Below are positions 24,781 through 32,068 of a stretch of DNA of 64,000 nucleotides, one piece after another. Made by a program: the position numbers and the translations under genes. The notes beneath the pieces were generated by a model, which saw only the letters and a list, made by a program, of their open reading frames with translations, had not been told where the DNA came from and ran no database searches. Within the stretch, counting starts at the first letter, position 1; each line of letters opens with the position of its first letter. This DNA is from G963662985 sp963662985 (lineage in GTDB: Bacteria; Chloroflexota; Anaerolineae; Anaerolineales; UBA11579), in NCBI GenBank assembly GCA_963662985.1, contig OY760067.1, forward strand, positions 620,001-684,000, read 5' to 3'.

Positions 24781-24808
24781 ATTATAAAGGATTGTTAATC
24801 AAAATCAA
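24781..24808 (-). promoter_or_regulatory. Promoter of the riboswitch transcript
   Basis: On the minus strand TTGATT (24803-24808) and TATAAT (24781-24786) are separated by 16 bases. Transcription would start near 24775, just ahead of the aptamer. Confidence 0.6.
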
Positions 24809-24961
24809 GACCAATTTGCAAAAATTACAAAACTGCAAAGTCTTGTAATTTCTTCAAAAAACCGCTTTTTTCACTCCTATAAAAATTTAACTTCTTTTCC
24901 ATCTCCCTATCGGCTATAATTTATGAAAGATTCAAGCAAATTTTAAATAGGGATGAAACCA

Positions 24962-25849
24962 ATGACAAATCGCTTTGAAAAAATAAAACACAACACCCCC
25001 ATTCTCTTAGATGGTGGCACCAACTCAAATCTTCGCCTACGAAAAGTTTTAGATGGAAAACCAGCCGAACAAATGCTTTTTGAAAACCCAGCCCCCTTCA
25101 TCCAACTCCAAAAAGATTTTATCGCAGCAGGTGCTCAAATCATCCTCACCGCCACATTTAATGCCTCACCCCTTCGCCTCGAACATACCAATCTCCGTTT
25201 TCTCCCAGAAGAAGTCAATCAACAAGCGGTCAAACTCGCCAAACAAGCCATTGCTGAATCTAACAAACCACATGTCCTCATCGCAGGCACCATGGGGCCT
25301 TGCGGGCAAATGCTCACCCCAGATGGCAACACATCCCCTCAAATATGTATGTCCTCTTATCAAGAACAAGCCCAAACATTAATCGAATCCGGCGTAGACA
25401 TCCTCATGCTCGAAAGCCAATTTGACCTCAACGAAGCAAAATTAGCCGTCACCTCCATTCGCGAGATCGACACAACCATCCCCCTCATAGTCTCCTTCAG
25501 TTACGATCAAGGTAACAAAACCATTCTAGGCATTACTCCAAAAAAAATGGCACAAACCTTCGATTCAATGGAAGCGGATATTCTGGGCATCAATTGTGGT
25601 AAATCAGTAGAAGAAAATTTTGAAAACCTAAAAACACTCCGTGAAAACACACACAAAATGATTCTATTCAAACCCAACGTAGGCCTGCCGCAAACCACTC
25701 CTCACTGGGAAACTGATTTCAAAACCGATCCGCAAGAATTTGCTGCCAACGCTCCCCTTTGGCGCGATGCTGGTGCTGACCTAATTGGCGGCTGTTGTGG
25801 CACCACCCCAGCACACATTCAAGCCCTTGCCAAACAACTAGATAAATAA
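24962..25849 (+). CDS. Homocysteine S-methyltransferase family protein
   Basis: This zinc-dependent methyltransferase of about 295 residues transfers a methyl group to homocysteine or a related thiol/selenol. It has the family's barrel start ILLDGGTNSNL and three zinc-ligand Cys in GINCGK and GGCCGTTP. It lacks cobalamin and folate domains, so the methyl donor is probably S-methylmethionine, betaine or another small donor rather than methyl-folate. Start choice: AGGG lies directly on the ATG at 24953 but 9 nt before the ATG at 24962, so the latter is preferred. It is monocistronic, with a TATAAT box at 24915-24920 and a terminator after it. Confidence 0.85.
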   Translation: MTNRFEKIKHNTPILLDGGTNSNLRLRKVLDGKPAEQMLFENPAPFIQLQKDFIAAGAQIILTATFNASPLRLEHTNLRFLPEEVNQQAVKLAKQAIAESNKPHVLIAGTMGPCGQMLTPDGNTSPQICMSSYQEQAQTLIESGVDILMLESQFDLNEAKLAVTSIREIDTTIPLIVSFSYDQGNKTILGITPKKMAQTFDSMEADILGINCGKSVEENFENLKTLRENTHKMILFKPNVGLPQTTPHWETDFKTDPQEFAANAPLWRDAGADLIGGCCGTTPAHIQALAKQLDK

Positions 25850-25852
25850 AAA

Positions 25853-25880
25853 AAGAGAGGATTTATCTCCTCTCTTTTAT
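25853..25880. terminator. Bidirectional terminator
   Basis: The stem AAGAGAGGA / TCCTCTCTT has a 6-nt loop with A-rich and T-rich flanks. It lies between the convergent methyltransferase gene and the ECF S-component gene. Confidence 0.8.
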
Positions 25881-25899
25881 ATTTTAATCAACTGCAAAC

Positions 25900-26460
25900 T
25901 TACTCTAAATTTGCACCTTTTTTCTTGCGACCTTCAATATTCTTATAAGGAAGCACCACTGCCAACACAATAATCACACTTCCAATCATTTCTGGCACGC
26001 CATTCCCCAACACAATCGGAGGAATTGCTGCCCAAGGCACTGCTTGCAAAACACCTAACATCCCCAACACAAACACTGTGTTGGTCAAACTACCCAAACC
26101 ACCAGCAGCGATCAATGCAGGGATATCCCATTTTTTGAATGCCTTATAAACAAAATATGTGATCGGCCCGATCAACAATCGAGGTAACACAGACACCATT
26201 GGATTAGTAAAGAAAACATCGATAGGTCCAGTTGGAGCCATAGCAGCTTGTAGCAAACTGAAAACCCCAAAGATTAACCCAATCACTAACCCCACAACTG
26301 GCCCTTCCAAGATCGCGCCAATAATCACCGGCACGTGCATAATTGTGATTGAAACGCCGCCAAACCAAGGCACAAAGCCCCATCTAGTCACGCCCAATAA
26401 AATAGAAATTGCGCTCAAAATACCTGCGACTGCAATTTTTCTAGTACGATTTTGTGGCAT
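25900..26460 (-). CDS. ECF transporter substrate-binding (S) component
   Basis: This is an integral membrane protein of 186 residues from the chosen start, with about six helices and the pattern of ECF-type S components: VAGILSAISILLG, then HVPVIIGAILEGPVVGLVIG and FFTNPMVSVLPRLLIGP. It captures a vitamin or similar micronutrient and works with a shared energising module (EcfT and two ATPases) encoded elsewhere. The substrate cannot be told from sequence; no riboswitch was seen upstream. The ATG at 26460 has AGGAGG six bases before it, whereas longer starts lack spacing. Confidence 0.82.
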   Translation of the reverse strand: MPQNRTRKIAVAGILSAISILLGVTRWGFVPWFGGVSITIMHVPVIIGAILEGPVVGLVIGLIFGVFSLLQAAMAPTGPIDVFFTNPMVSVLPRLLIGPITYFVYKAFKKWDIPALIAAGGLGSLTNTVFVLGMLGVLQAVPWAAIPPIVLGNGVPEMIGSVIIVLAVVLPYKNIEGRKKKGANLE

Positions 26461-26530
26461 AGTCATCCTCCTATTACTCACATTCTTGATACCCATACTA
26501 TATCAAAGAATTTAATAAAACAATAGCTTA

Positions 26531-26565
26531 AAATAAAAAGTTGTCAATTTATTCAACTGACAACT
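26531..26565 (-). terminator. Terminator of the pst-arsC operon
   Basis: On the minus strand the stem AGTTGTCA / TGACAACT with an 11-nt loop is followed by TTTTTATTTT. It lies 25 nt beyond the arsC-like stop codon. Confidence 0.85.
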
Positions 26566-26589
26566 CTCTTCTAATTCATCTTTCACTGC

Positions 26590-27006
26590 TTATGCAAACT
26601 TCTTCAAAGCTGTTGGAATCTGATCCAAAATTTCATCCCGCACGCGGCGGAACACATCCAAGATTTCAGCATCACTTCCTTCTGCTTCTGCCGGGTCATC
26701 AAACCCTACATGAATCTTTTTCCCTTTTCCCAACCAAACTGGGCAATTCTCTTTGGCGCCACCACACACGGTCACCACAAGATCTAATTCAGCATCTCGG
26801 AAAGCATCCACGCTTTTCGATTCTCCTTCATGGGAAATCCCAATCTCAGATAAAACTTGCAAAGCCTTGGGGTGCACATACCCAGAAGGCACCGTTCCAG
26901 CGCTCACTGCCTCCCACACATCACCCAATCGATCATTCACAATCGCTTCAGCCATCTGAGAACGGCATGAATTCCCCGTGCATAAGAACAAAACTTTTTT
27001 CTTCAT
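26590..27006 (-). CDS. arsC: Low-molecular-weight phosphatase-type arsenate reductase
   Basis: This protein of about 138 residues is from the thioredoxin-coupled ArsC / LMW protein tyrosine phosphatase family. It has the phosphate-loop CTGNSCRSQMAE near the N-terminus, a second Cys in VVTVCGGAKENC and the FDDPAE segment that holds the general acid. The second and third Cys (CGGAKENC) are those used for disulfide relay in arsenate reductases, which favours ArsC over a plain phosphatase. The ATG at 27006 is chosen; the longer frame starts with TTG inside pstB. It is the last gene of the pst operon, where it could deal with arsenate that enters through the phosphate transporter. Confidence 0.85.
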   Translation of the reverse strand: MKKKVLFLCTGNSCRSQMAEAIVNDRLGDVWEAVSAGTVPSGYVHPKALQVLSEIGISHEGESKSVDAFRDAELDLVVTVCGGAKENCPVWLGKGKKIHVGFDDPAEAEGSDAEILDVFRRVRDEILDQIPTALKKFA

Positions 27007-27019
27007 CAATTTTCCACTT

Positions 27020-27799
27020 TTATCCAAATCGACCCGTAATGTAATCTTCAGTGAGTTTTTGTTTCGGGTTTGTAAAGATCTCTCTTGTATTACCGCTCTC
27101 CACCAAATATCCAGAGCGTTCTTCGTTCATATTAAAGAACAATGTGAAATCCGACGCGCGTGCAGCTTGCTGCATATTATGCGTCACGATCACAATCGTA
27201 TAATTCTCTTTTAATTCTTGCATCAACTCTTCAATACGCAAAGTTGCAATTGGGTCCAAAGCAGAAGCGGGTTCATCCATCAAAATCACTTCCGGTTCCA
27301 CAGCCAATGCACGCGCAATGCACAGTCGTTGCTGTTGCCCACCAGAGAGAGCCAAACCGCTCTTATCCAATGTATCTTTCACTTCATCCCACAAAGCGGC
27401 TTGTTTCAAACTTTTTTCAACAATTTCGCCCAACAATTGTTTTTCACGCACTCCATGTGCTCGCGGACCATAAGCTACATTATCAAAAATTGTCTTTGGA
27501 AAAGGATTCGGACGTTGGAACACCATTCCCACACGTTTACGCAATTCCACCACATCGATCTCCAATAACTTATCCTCATCCAACATCACTTCGCCATCAA
27601 CATGCACATTCGGAATCAAGTCATTCATTCGATTAAAAACACGCAAAAAAGTACTCTTCCCACAACCAGAAGGGCCAATAATTGAAGTAATCTTTTTTTC
27701 AGGAATATCAATGGTCACATCTGTCAAAGCATGAAAGGAACCATAATAAAAATTCAAATTTTTTGCACTAATTTTAATTTCTTCATTCGTCATCATCAT
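27020..27799 (-). CDS. pstB: Phosphate ABC transporter ATP-binding protein PstB
   Basis: This is the ATPase of the high-affinity phosphate importer, about 259 residues. Walker A is GPSGCGKST, the signature is LSGGQQQRLCIARAL, and Walker B is VILMDEPASALDP. The family-typical RVFNRMNDLIPN follows Walker A. GGAG lies 6 nt before the first of three ATG codons at 27799; the longer frame would need TTG. It follows pstA after 21 nt and the arsC-like gene follows after 13 nt, all in one phosphate operon. Confidence 0.96.
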   Translation of the reverse strand: MMMTNEEIKISAKNLNFYYGSFHALTDVTIDIPEKKITSIIGPSGCGKSTFLRVFNRMNDLIPNVHVDGEVMLDEDKLLEIDVVELRKRVGMVFQRPNPFPKTIFDNVAYGPRAHGVREKQLLGEIVEKSLKQAALWDEVKDTLDKSGLALSGGQQQRLCIARALAVEPEVILMDEPASALDPIATLRIEELMQELKENYTIVIVTHNMQQAARASDFTLFFNMNEERSGYLVESGNTREIFTNPKQKLTEDYITGRFG

Positions 27800-27820
27800 T
27801 AACGTCTCCAAATTGATTGA

Positions 27821-28753
27821 TTATTGCTTCTTACCCACATTACGTGCAGTATAACGAGAAGTAATAAAGTTCACAGAAAGATTCAAGGCTAAAATCGTCA
27901 AAATCAAAATTGCCCCCGTCCCCATTGCCTTGTCAAATGCACGTGTTTCCGATGCCAACAAAAACACATGCAATGCCATCGTACGCCCTGAGCTCAAAAT
28001 GCTAGTTGGCAAACGATAAGATCCCCCCAAAGTTACCCAAAAGATCGCGGTTTCTGCAATGATTCGTCCCATAGACAAAATCACACCTGTCGAGATCCCC
28101 GGCATTGCCGCAGGCAACACCACTTGAGAAATAGATTGCCACTTAGTAGCGCCCAATCCCAAGCTTGCTTCTCGATAGCTTCTTGGCACCGCCAACAAAG
28201 CCTCTTCAGAAGCACGGATAATCACCGGCAACACCATACACGCCCCACTCAAACCAGCAGAAAGTAACGAAAATCCAAATTCAAGCGTGGACACAAATAG
28301 TGCAAACCCAAACAAACCAAAGATAATCGAAGGCACACCTGACAAAATTTCGATTGCCCCGCGTGCCACAGAAATCAACCCAGCTACTACTTTACTTTCG
28401 CGCTGTGCTTCCCCTGCATATTCCACCAAATAGATCGCTGCCCCAACCCCCAAAGGAGTAGCAATTGCCAAAGTTAACACCACCAAATACAATGTAGTCA
28501 CGATCGTGGTAGACATCCCACCACCACCATCCAAACCACCTTCTGGGCGAGTAGTCAAAAACGAAAGATCAATCGCACTAAAACCATGAATCATCACATA
28601 ACTAATAATCCACACCAAAGCAGCAATCGTCACTGCGCCAGTCAACCACAAGAACGAAAAAGCAATTGACTGTGAAACATTTCGATATTTTAAATTACGT
28701 TTGTTTTTTTCATCTGAAGGCATATACGTTTTAGTATTGTTTACATTAAGCAT
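27821..28753 (-). CDS. pstA: Phosphate ABC transporter permease PstA
   Basis: This 310-residue inner-membrane permease has six helices and the EAA-type loop LGLGATKWQSISQVVLPAAMPG, which contacts PstB. The conserved LYLVEYAGEAQ and GVPSIIFGLFG segments identify PstA. The start overlaps the pstC end by 8 nt, with GGAGAG upstream, so translation is coupled. Confidence 0.95.
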   Translation of the reverse strand: MLNVNNTKTYMPSDEKNKRNLKYRNVSQSIAFSFLWLTGAVTIAALVWIISYVMIHGFSAIDLSFLTTRPEGGLDGGGGMSTTIVTTLYLVVLTLAIATPLGVGAAIYLVEYAGEAQRESKVVAGLISVARGAIEILSGVPSIIFGLFGFALFVSTLEFGFSLLSAGLSGACMVLPVIIRASEEALLAVPRSYREASLGLGATKWQSISQVVLPAAMPGISTGVILSMGRIIAETAIFWVTLGGSYRLPTSILSSGRTMALHVFLLASETRAFDKAMGTGAILILTILALNLSVNFITSRYTARNVGKKQ

Positions 28754-30137
28754 TGTTTCTCTCCTTCATCAACAAACGTGCCACTGCATTCACAATAATA
28801 ATCATAATGAACAACAAAATCCCAGTGAAGAATAATGCACTGCGGTGATCTCCCGCCGCATAAGTGATCTCCACCGCAATATTTCCCGTCAATGTTCTCG
28901 CAGTGTCCAAAAAGATTGTCAAAGGATTATCTGTCAAAGGAGAAGGCATCGAAACCGAGTTACCAATCACCATAATCAACGCCATCGTTTCACCTAAAGC
29001 ACGCCCAATCCCCAAAATCACCGCTGCCACAATCCCAGATCGTGCAGCAGGGATAATTACGCGCCAAATAGTCTGCCAGCGTGTTGCCCCCAGGCCCAAA
29101 GAACCTTTTTTATAAGATTCTGGCACCGCGCGAATTGCATCTTCAGTAATATTCGTAATGGTCGGAATAATCATAATCGCCAACACAATCGACGCATTCA
29201 ACAACCCATACCCCGTATTCTTCGGCACATCAATTAACCGAATAATCGGAGCCAACACCACCATCCCAAACAAACCATAAATCACAGAAGGAATCCCTGC
29301 CAAAAGTTCAATCGCAGGGCGAATAATTTTATGAATCCCTTCGGGGGCAATTTCAGCCAACAAAATCGCAGCACCAATCGAGAAAGGCACACCAATCACC
29401 ACAGAACCAATCGTAGCCAACACCGAACCAGTAATCATCGGCACCAAACCATAAATTTCCTTATTAGGTCGCCAGATCAACTGTGTCAACATATGTTTAA
29501 TCCCAATATGCTCAATTGAATCCCATGCACGCATCAACGTGAACAAAATAATCAAAAACACGATAAAAATTGAACTTAACGCAGTAAATAACAAAATCCA
29601 TTTCACAATTCGATCAGTTAAATTCCGTTGAGAAGGGTCTTGCACAAACTCATCGCGAAAAATTCGCATCAAATAAACACCAATTACCAAACCAATCGAT
29701 TGCAAGGAAAAATTCCAAAATGTCAATCCCACCACACGTACGATCTGACTAATGCTCAGTACCTGTTTTCCCCCAAAAATCAACGCAAAAGCGCCAAATA
29801 TCCATTGCACAAAGAAAAACAACAACCCTGCAATCAAGATTGTGTTCAACAACGTCCGTGCCCAATCCTTATAACGCCAAAATCCTTCTGCGATGAAACC
29901 TAAAACTGCGCCTGAGAGTATAAACCCTGCTACATATGGAATACGACTTGCAGCAGCAAAAGCCTCTTCTGTTTGCTCAACACCTATTATCTGTAAAATA
30001 AAAATGGGAGAATCAGAAAAAGCTTGATAAAAACCGAAAACAAGAAGAGTCAAACCCAAAAGTGCAAAAACAACTGCAAAAATCCGAATCACCACACGTT
30101 TTCTATTTTTATCATGCAAATTATTTGTATTGTTCAT
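28746..30137 (-). CDS. pstC: Phosphate ABC transporter permease PstC, long form
   Basis: This is the second phosphate permease, about 463 residues, longer than the usual 300 or so. The C-terminal 290 residues hold the typical PstC motifs (AGIPSVIYGLFG and LGLGATRWQTIWRVIIPAARSG). The N-terminal 170 residues add three or four extra helices of unknown role. The ATG at 30137 is supported by TAGGTG; a longer frame into the intercistronic hairpin is rejected. It forms the channel with PstA. Confidence 0.93.
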   Translation of the reverse strand: MNNTNNLHDKNRKRVVIRIFAVVFALLGLTLLVFGFYQAFSDSPIFILQIIGVEQTEEAFAAASRIPYVAGFILSGAVLGFIAEGFWRYKDWARTLLNTILIAGLLFFFVQWIFGAFALIFGGKQVLSISQIVRVVGLTFWNFSLQSIGLVIGVYLMRIFRDEFVQDPSQRNLTDRIVKWILLFTALSSIFIVFLIILFTLMRAWDSIEHIGIKHMLTQLIWRPNKEIYGLVPMITGSVLATIGSVVIGVPFSIGAAILLAEIAPEGIHKIIRPAIELLAGIPSVIYGLFGMVVLAPIIRLIDVPKNTGYGLLNASIVLAIMIIPTITNITEDAIRAVPESYKKGSLGLGATRWQTIWRVIIPAARSGIVAAVILGIGRALGETMALIMVIGNSVSMPSPLTDNPLTIFLDTARTLTGNIAVEITYAAGDHRSALFFTGILLFIMIIIVNAVARLLMKERNNA

Positions 30138-30163
30138 AAGATTGCACCTATTTAACTGTATTT

Positions 30164-30192
30164 GGGGTTGCCCAGAATTGCAAGGCAACCCC
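30164..30192 (-). promoter_or_regulatory. Intercistronic hairpin between pstS and pstC
   Basis: The stem GGGGTTGCC / GGCAACCCC has an 11-nt loop and lies 24 nt after the pstS stop and before the pstC start. No T run follows, so it probably protects the pstS message or lets only part of transcription pass. This would give more binding protein than permease, as in many solute-binding protein operons. Confidence 0.7.
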
Positions 30193-30215
30193 ACTCATCT
30201 CTGTCTAATTATAAA

Positions 30216-31919
30216 CTATTTTGCAGGAATATAATCTTCAGCAACGATTGCTTGACCAGCTTCGCTCATCACGAAGGCCAAGAAATCAGCAGCCAAACCT
30301 TCAGCAGCACCATTGGTAATCATATTGAAGGGGCGGAAAATTCCGTAAGAACCATTCAAAACGTTATCAATTGTCGGCTCCACACCGTTGATCATTGCAG
30401 GGGCGATTGAATCATCCAAGAAACCAAAGGAAAGGTACCCAATCGAATTTGGTGTTTCAGAAACGAAGGTGCGAACGTTACCATTGGAAGCTTGTTCAAT
30501 TGCGTCCAAGGTAAATTCAGCTTCTTGTTTCTCGCCTGCATCATCTTTATATTCCATCACCAATTCGGTGAAAGCACCACGTGTGCCGGAGCTGGCTTCG
30601 CGATTGATTACGATAATATCTGCATCGGGTCCACCAACTTCAGAGAAGTTTGTGATTTCGCCAGAGAAAATTGCGCGAACTTGTTCTGGAGTAAGATCAA
30701 GTGTGCCAACACCTGTGTTAGCCACAATTGCAATCCCATCATAAGCGATTTCAACATTCACCAATTCAGGATGTTCTTCTTTTTCGCTATCTTTCAAATT
30801 ACGGCTTGCGTTCCCAATATTGGCTGTGCCATCAACTGCTGCAGCCACACCAGCGCTAGAACCGCCACCTTGCACTTCAACAACCACACCAGGATTGATT
30901 ACCATATAGGCTTCTGCCAAAACTTCAGCAAGAGGTTGAACAGAAGTAGAACCAGCCAAGGTCAATGTACCTTCAGCTACAGATTGTTCTTCCATAGCAG
31001 CTTCTTCAGTTGCCACGGGGATATATTCTTCAGCAACGATTGTTTGACCAGCTTCGCTCATCACGAAGGCCAAGAAATCAGCAGCCAAACCTTCAGCAGC
31101 ACCATTGGTGATCATATTGAAGGGGCGGAAGATTCCGTAAGAACCATTCAAAACGTTATCAATGCTAGGAGCAACACCATCAATGCTGGCAGGAGCAACG
31201 GATTCATCCAAGAAACCGAAGGAAATGTAACCAATAGAATTGGGAGTTTCAGAAACAAATGTACGCACGTTACCATTGGAAGCTTGTTCAATTGCATCTA
31301 CGGTGAATTCTGCTTCTTGTTTGTCGCCTGCATCATCTTTGTATTCCATCACCAATTCAGTGAAAGCACCACGTGTGCCGGAGCTGGCTTCACGGTTGAT
31401 TACGATAATATCTGCATCGGGTCCACCAACTTCAGAGAAGTTTGTGATTTCGCCAGCGAAGATTGCACGAACTTGTTCAACGTTCAAGTCGAGTGTACCA
31501 ACGCCTGGGTTTGCTACAACTGCGATACCATCATAAGCGATTTCAACATTCACCAATTCGGGGTGTTCTTCTTTTTCACTGTCTTTGAGGTTACGGCTTG
31601 CGTTCCCAATATTTGCTGTGCCGTCAACTGCTGCGGCCACACCAGCGCTAGAACCACCACCTTGCACTTCCACCACAACTTCGGGGTGCAAAGCCATATA
31701 AGCTTCTGCCAATTCTTCAGCAAGGGGTTGGACAGAAGTGGAACCGGCTAAGGTTAATAAGCCACCATCTTCTGTTACATCATCCACCACTGCGTCAGTG
31801 GCAACTTGTTCAGCTGTTGCGGTTGGTTCTTCGATCACAGAATTCACATCTGCACAAGCACCGAATACCAATGTAAGCATGATTGCAACAACGACCAACA
31901 AATAAAATTTGCGTTGCAT
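30216..31919 (-). CDS. pstS: Tandem-duplicated phosphate-binding lipoprotein PstS
   Basis: This 567-residue lipoprotein has a signal peptide and lipobox VFGAC (Cys22), then two complete, nearly identical phosphate-binding domains of about 250 residues (about 54-310 and 318-567). Each contains AGSTSVQPLAE, GGGSSAGV, and the phosphate-binding loop NREASSGTRGAF. A normal PstS has one such domain. The repeat unit is 264 codons, and the DNA of both halves is still highly similar, so the duplication is recent or kept even by conversion. GGAGG precedes the ATG at 31919. A PHO-box-like array lies upstream at 32024-32067. Confidence 0.93.
   Translation of the reverse strand: MQRKFYLLVVVAIMLTLVFGACADVNSVIEEPTATAEQVATDAVVDDVTEDGGLLTLAGSTSVQPLAEELAEAYMALHPEVVVEVQGGGSSAGVAAAVDGTANIGNASRNLKDSEKEEHPELVNVEIAYDGIAVVANPGVGTLDLNVEQVRAIFAGEITNFSEVGGPDADIIVINREASSGTRGAFTELVMEYKDDAGDKQEAEFTVDAIEQASNGNVRTFVSETPNSIGYISFGFLDESVAPASIDGVAPSIDNVLNGSYGIFRPFNMITNGAAEGLAADFLAFVMSEAGQTIVAEEYIPVATEEAAMEEQSVAEGTLTLAGSTSVQPLAEVLAEAYMVINPGVVVEVQGGGSSAGVAAAVDGTANIGNASRNLKDSEKEEHPELVNVEIAYDGIAIVANTGVGTLDLTPEQVRAIFSGEITNFSEVGGPDADIIVINREASSGTRGAFTELVMEYKDDAGEKQEAEFTLDAIEQASNGNVRTFVSETPNSIGYLSFGFLDDSIAPAMINGVEPTIDNVLNGSYGIFRPFNMITNGAAEGLAADFLAFVMSEAGQAIVAEDYIPAK
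30220..31755 (-). repeat. Internal direct repeat of pstS, 792-bp period
   Basis: Two copies of about 740 bp, offset by 792 bp (for example the same 15-mer CTTCAGCAACGATTG on the plus strand at 30236 and 31028), make up the coding region of pstS. Differences are scattered and mostly synonymous. The repeat keeps the reading frame. Confidence 0.9.
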
Positions 31920-32023
31920 TATTTTTACCTCCATAAAAATATAAATCCAAAATAAGTTGTCGGAGTGATTTCTAAACTCACTCACTCGTCAAGTGTATCA
32001 AAGCTAAATTAAAATGCCACCAA

Positions 32024-32067
32024 CGACTCATAAACATCATGTCAATCAAAGATTAACAATCGTTAAA
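32024..32067 (-). promoter_or_regulatory. PHO-box-like array upstream of pstS
   Basis: On the minus strand four consecutive 11-bp units can be read: TTTAACGATTG, TTAATCTTTGA, TTGACATGATG, TTTATGAGTCG. Each begins with a TT(T/A/G)A-type hexamer followed by five variable bases. This is the phased direct-repeat layout used by OmpR-type PhoB/PhoP regulators, whose gene is in the same cluster. The array lies 105 bp before the pstS start and touches the phoR stop region. Confidence 0.6.
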
Positions 32068-32068
32068 A

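Noticed and set aside
26461..26530. Vitamin riboswitch upstream of the ECF S component
   Set aside because: The leader is short and shows none of the conserved TPP, FMN, cobalamin or preQ1 motifs; only promoter-like boxes and a Shine-Dalgarno.
30492..31751. Plus-strand ORF of 419 codons with many Cys and Phe
   Set aside because: It is antisense to pstS. Its internal repeat only mirrors the pstS duplication.
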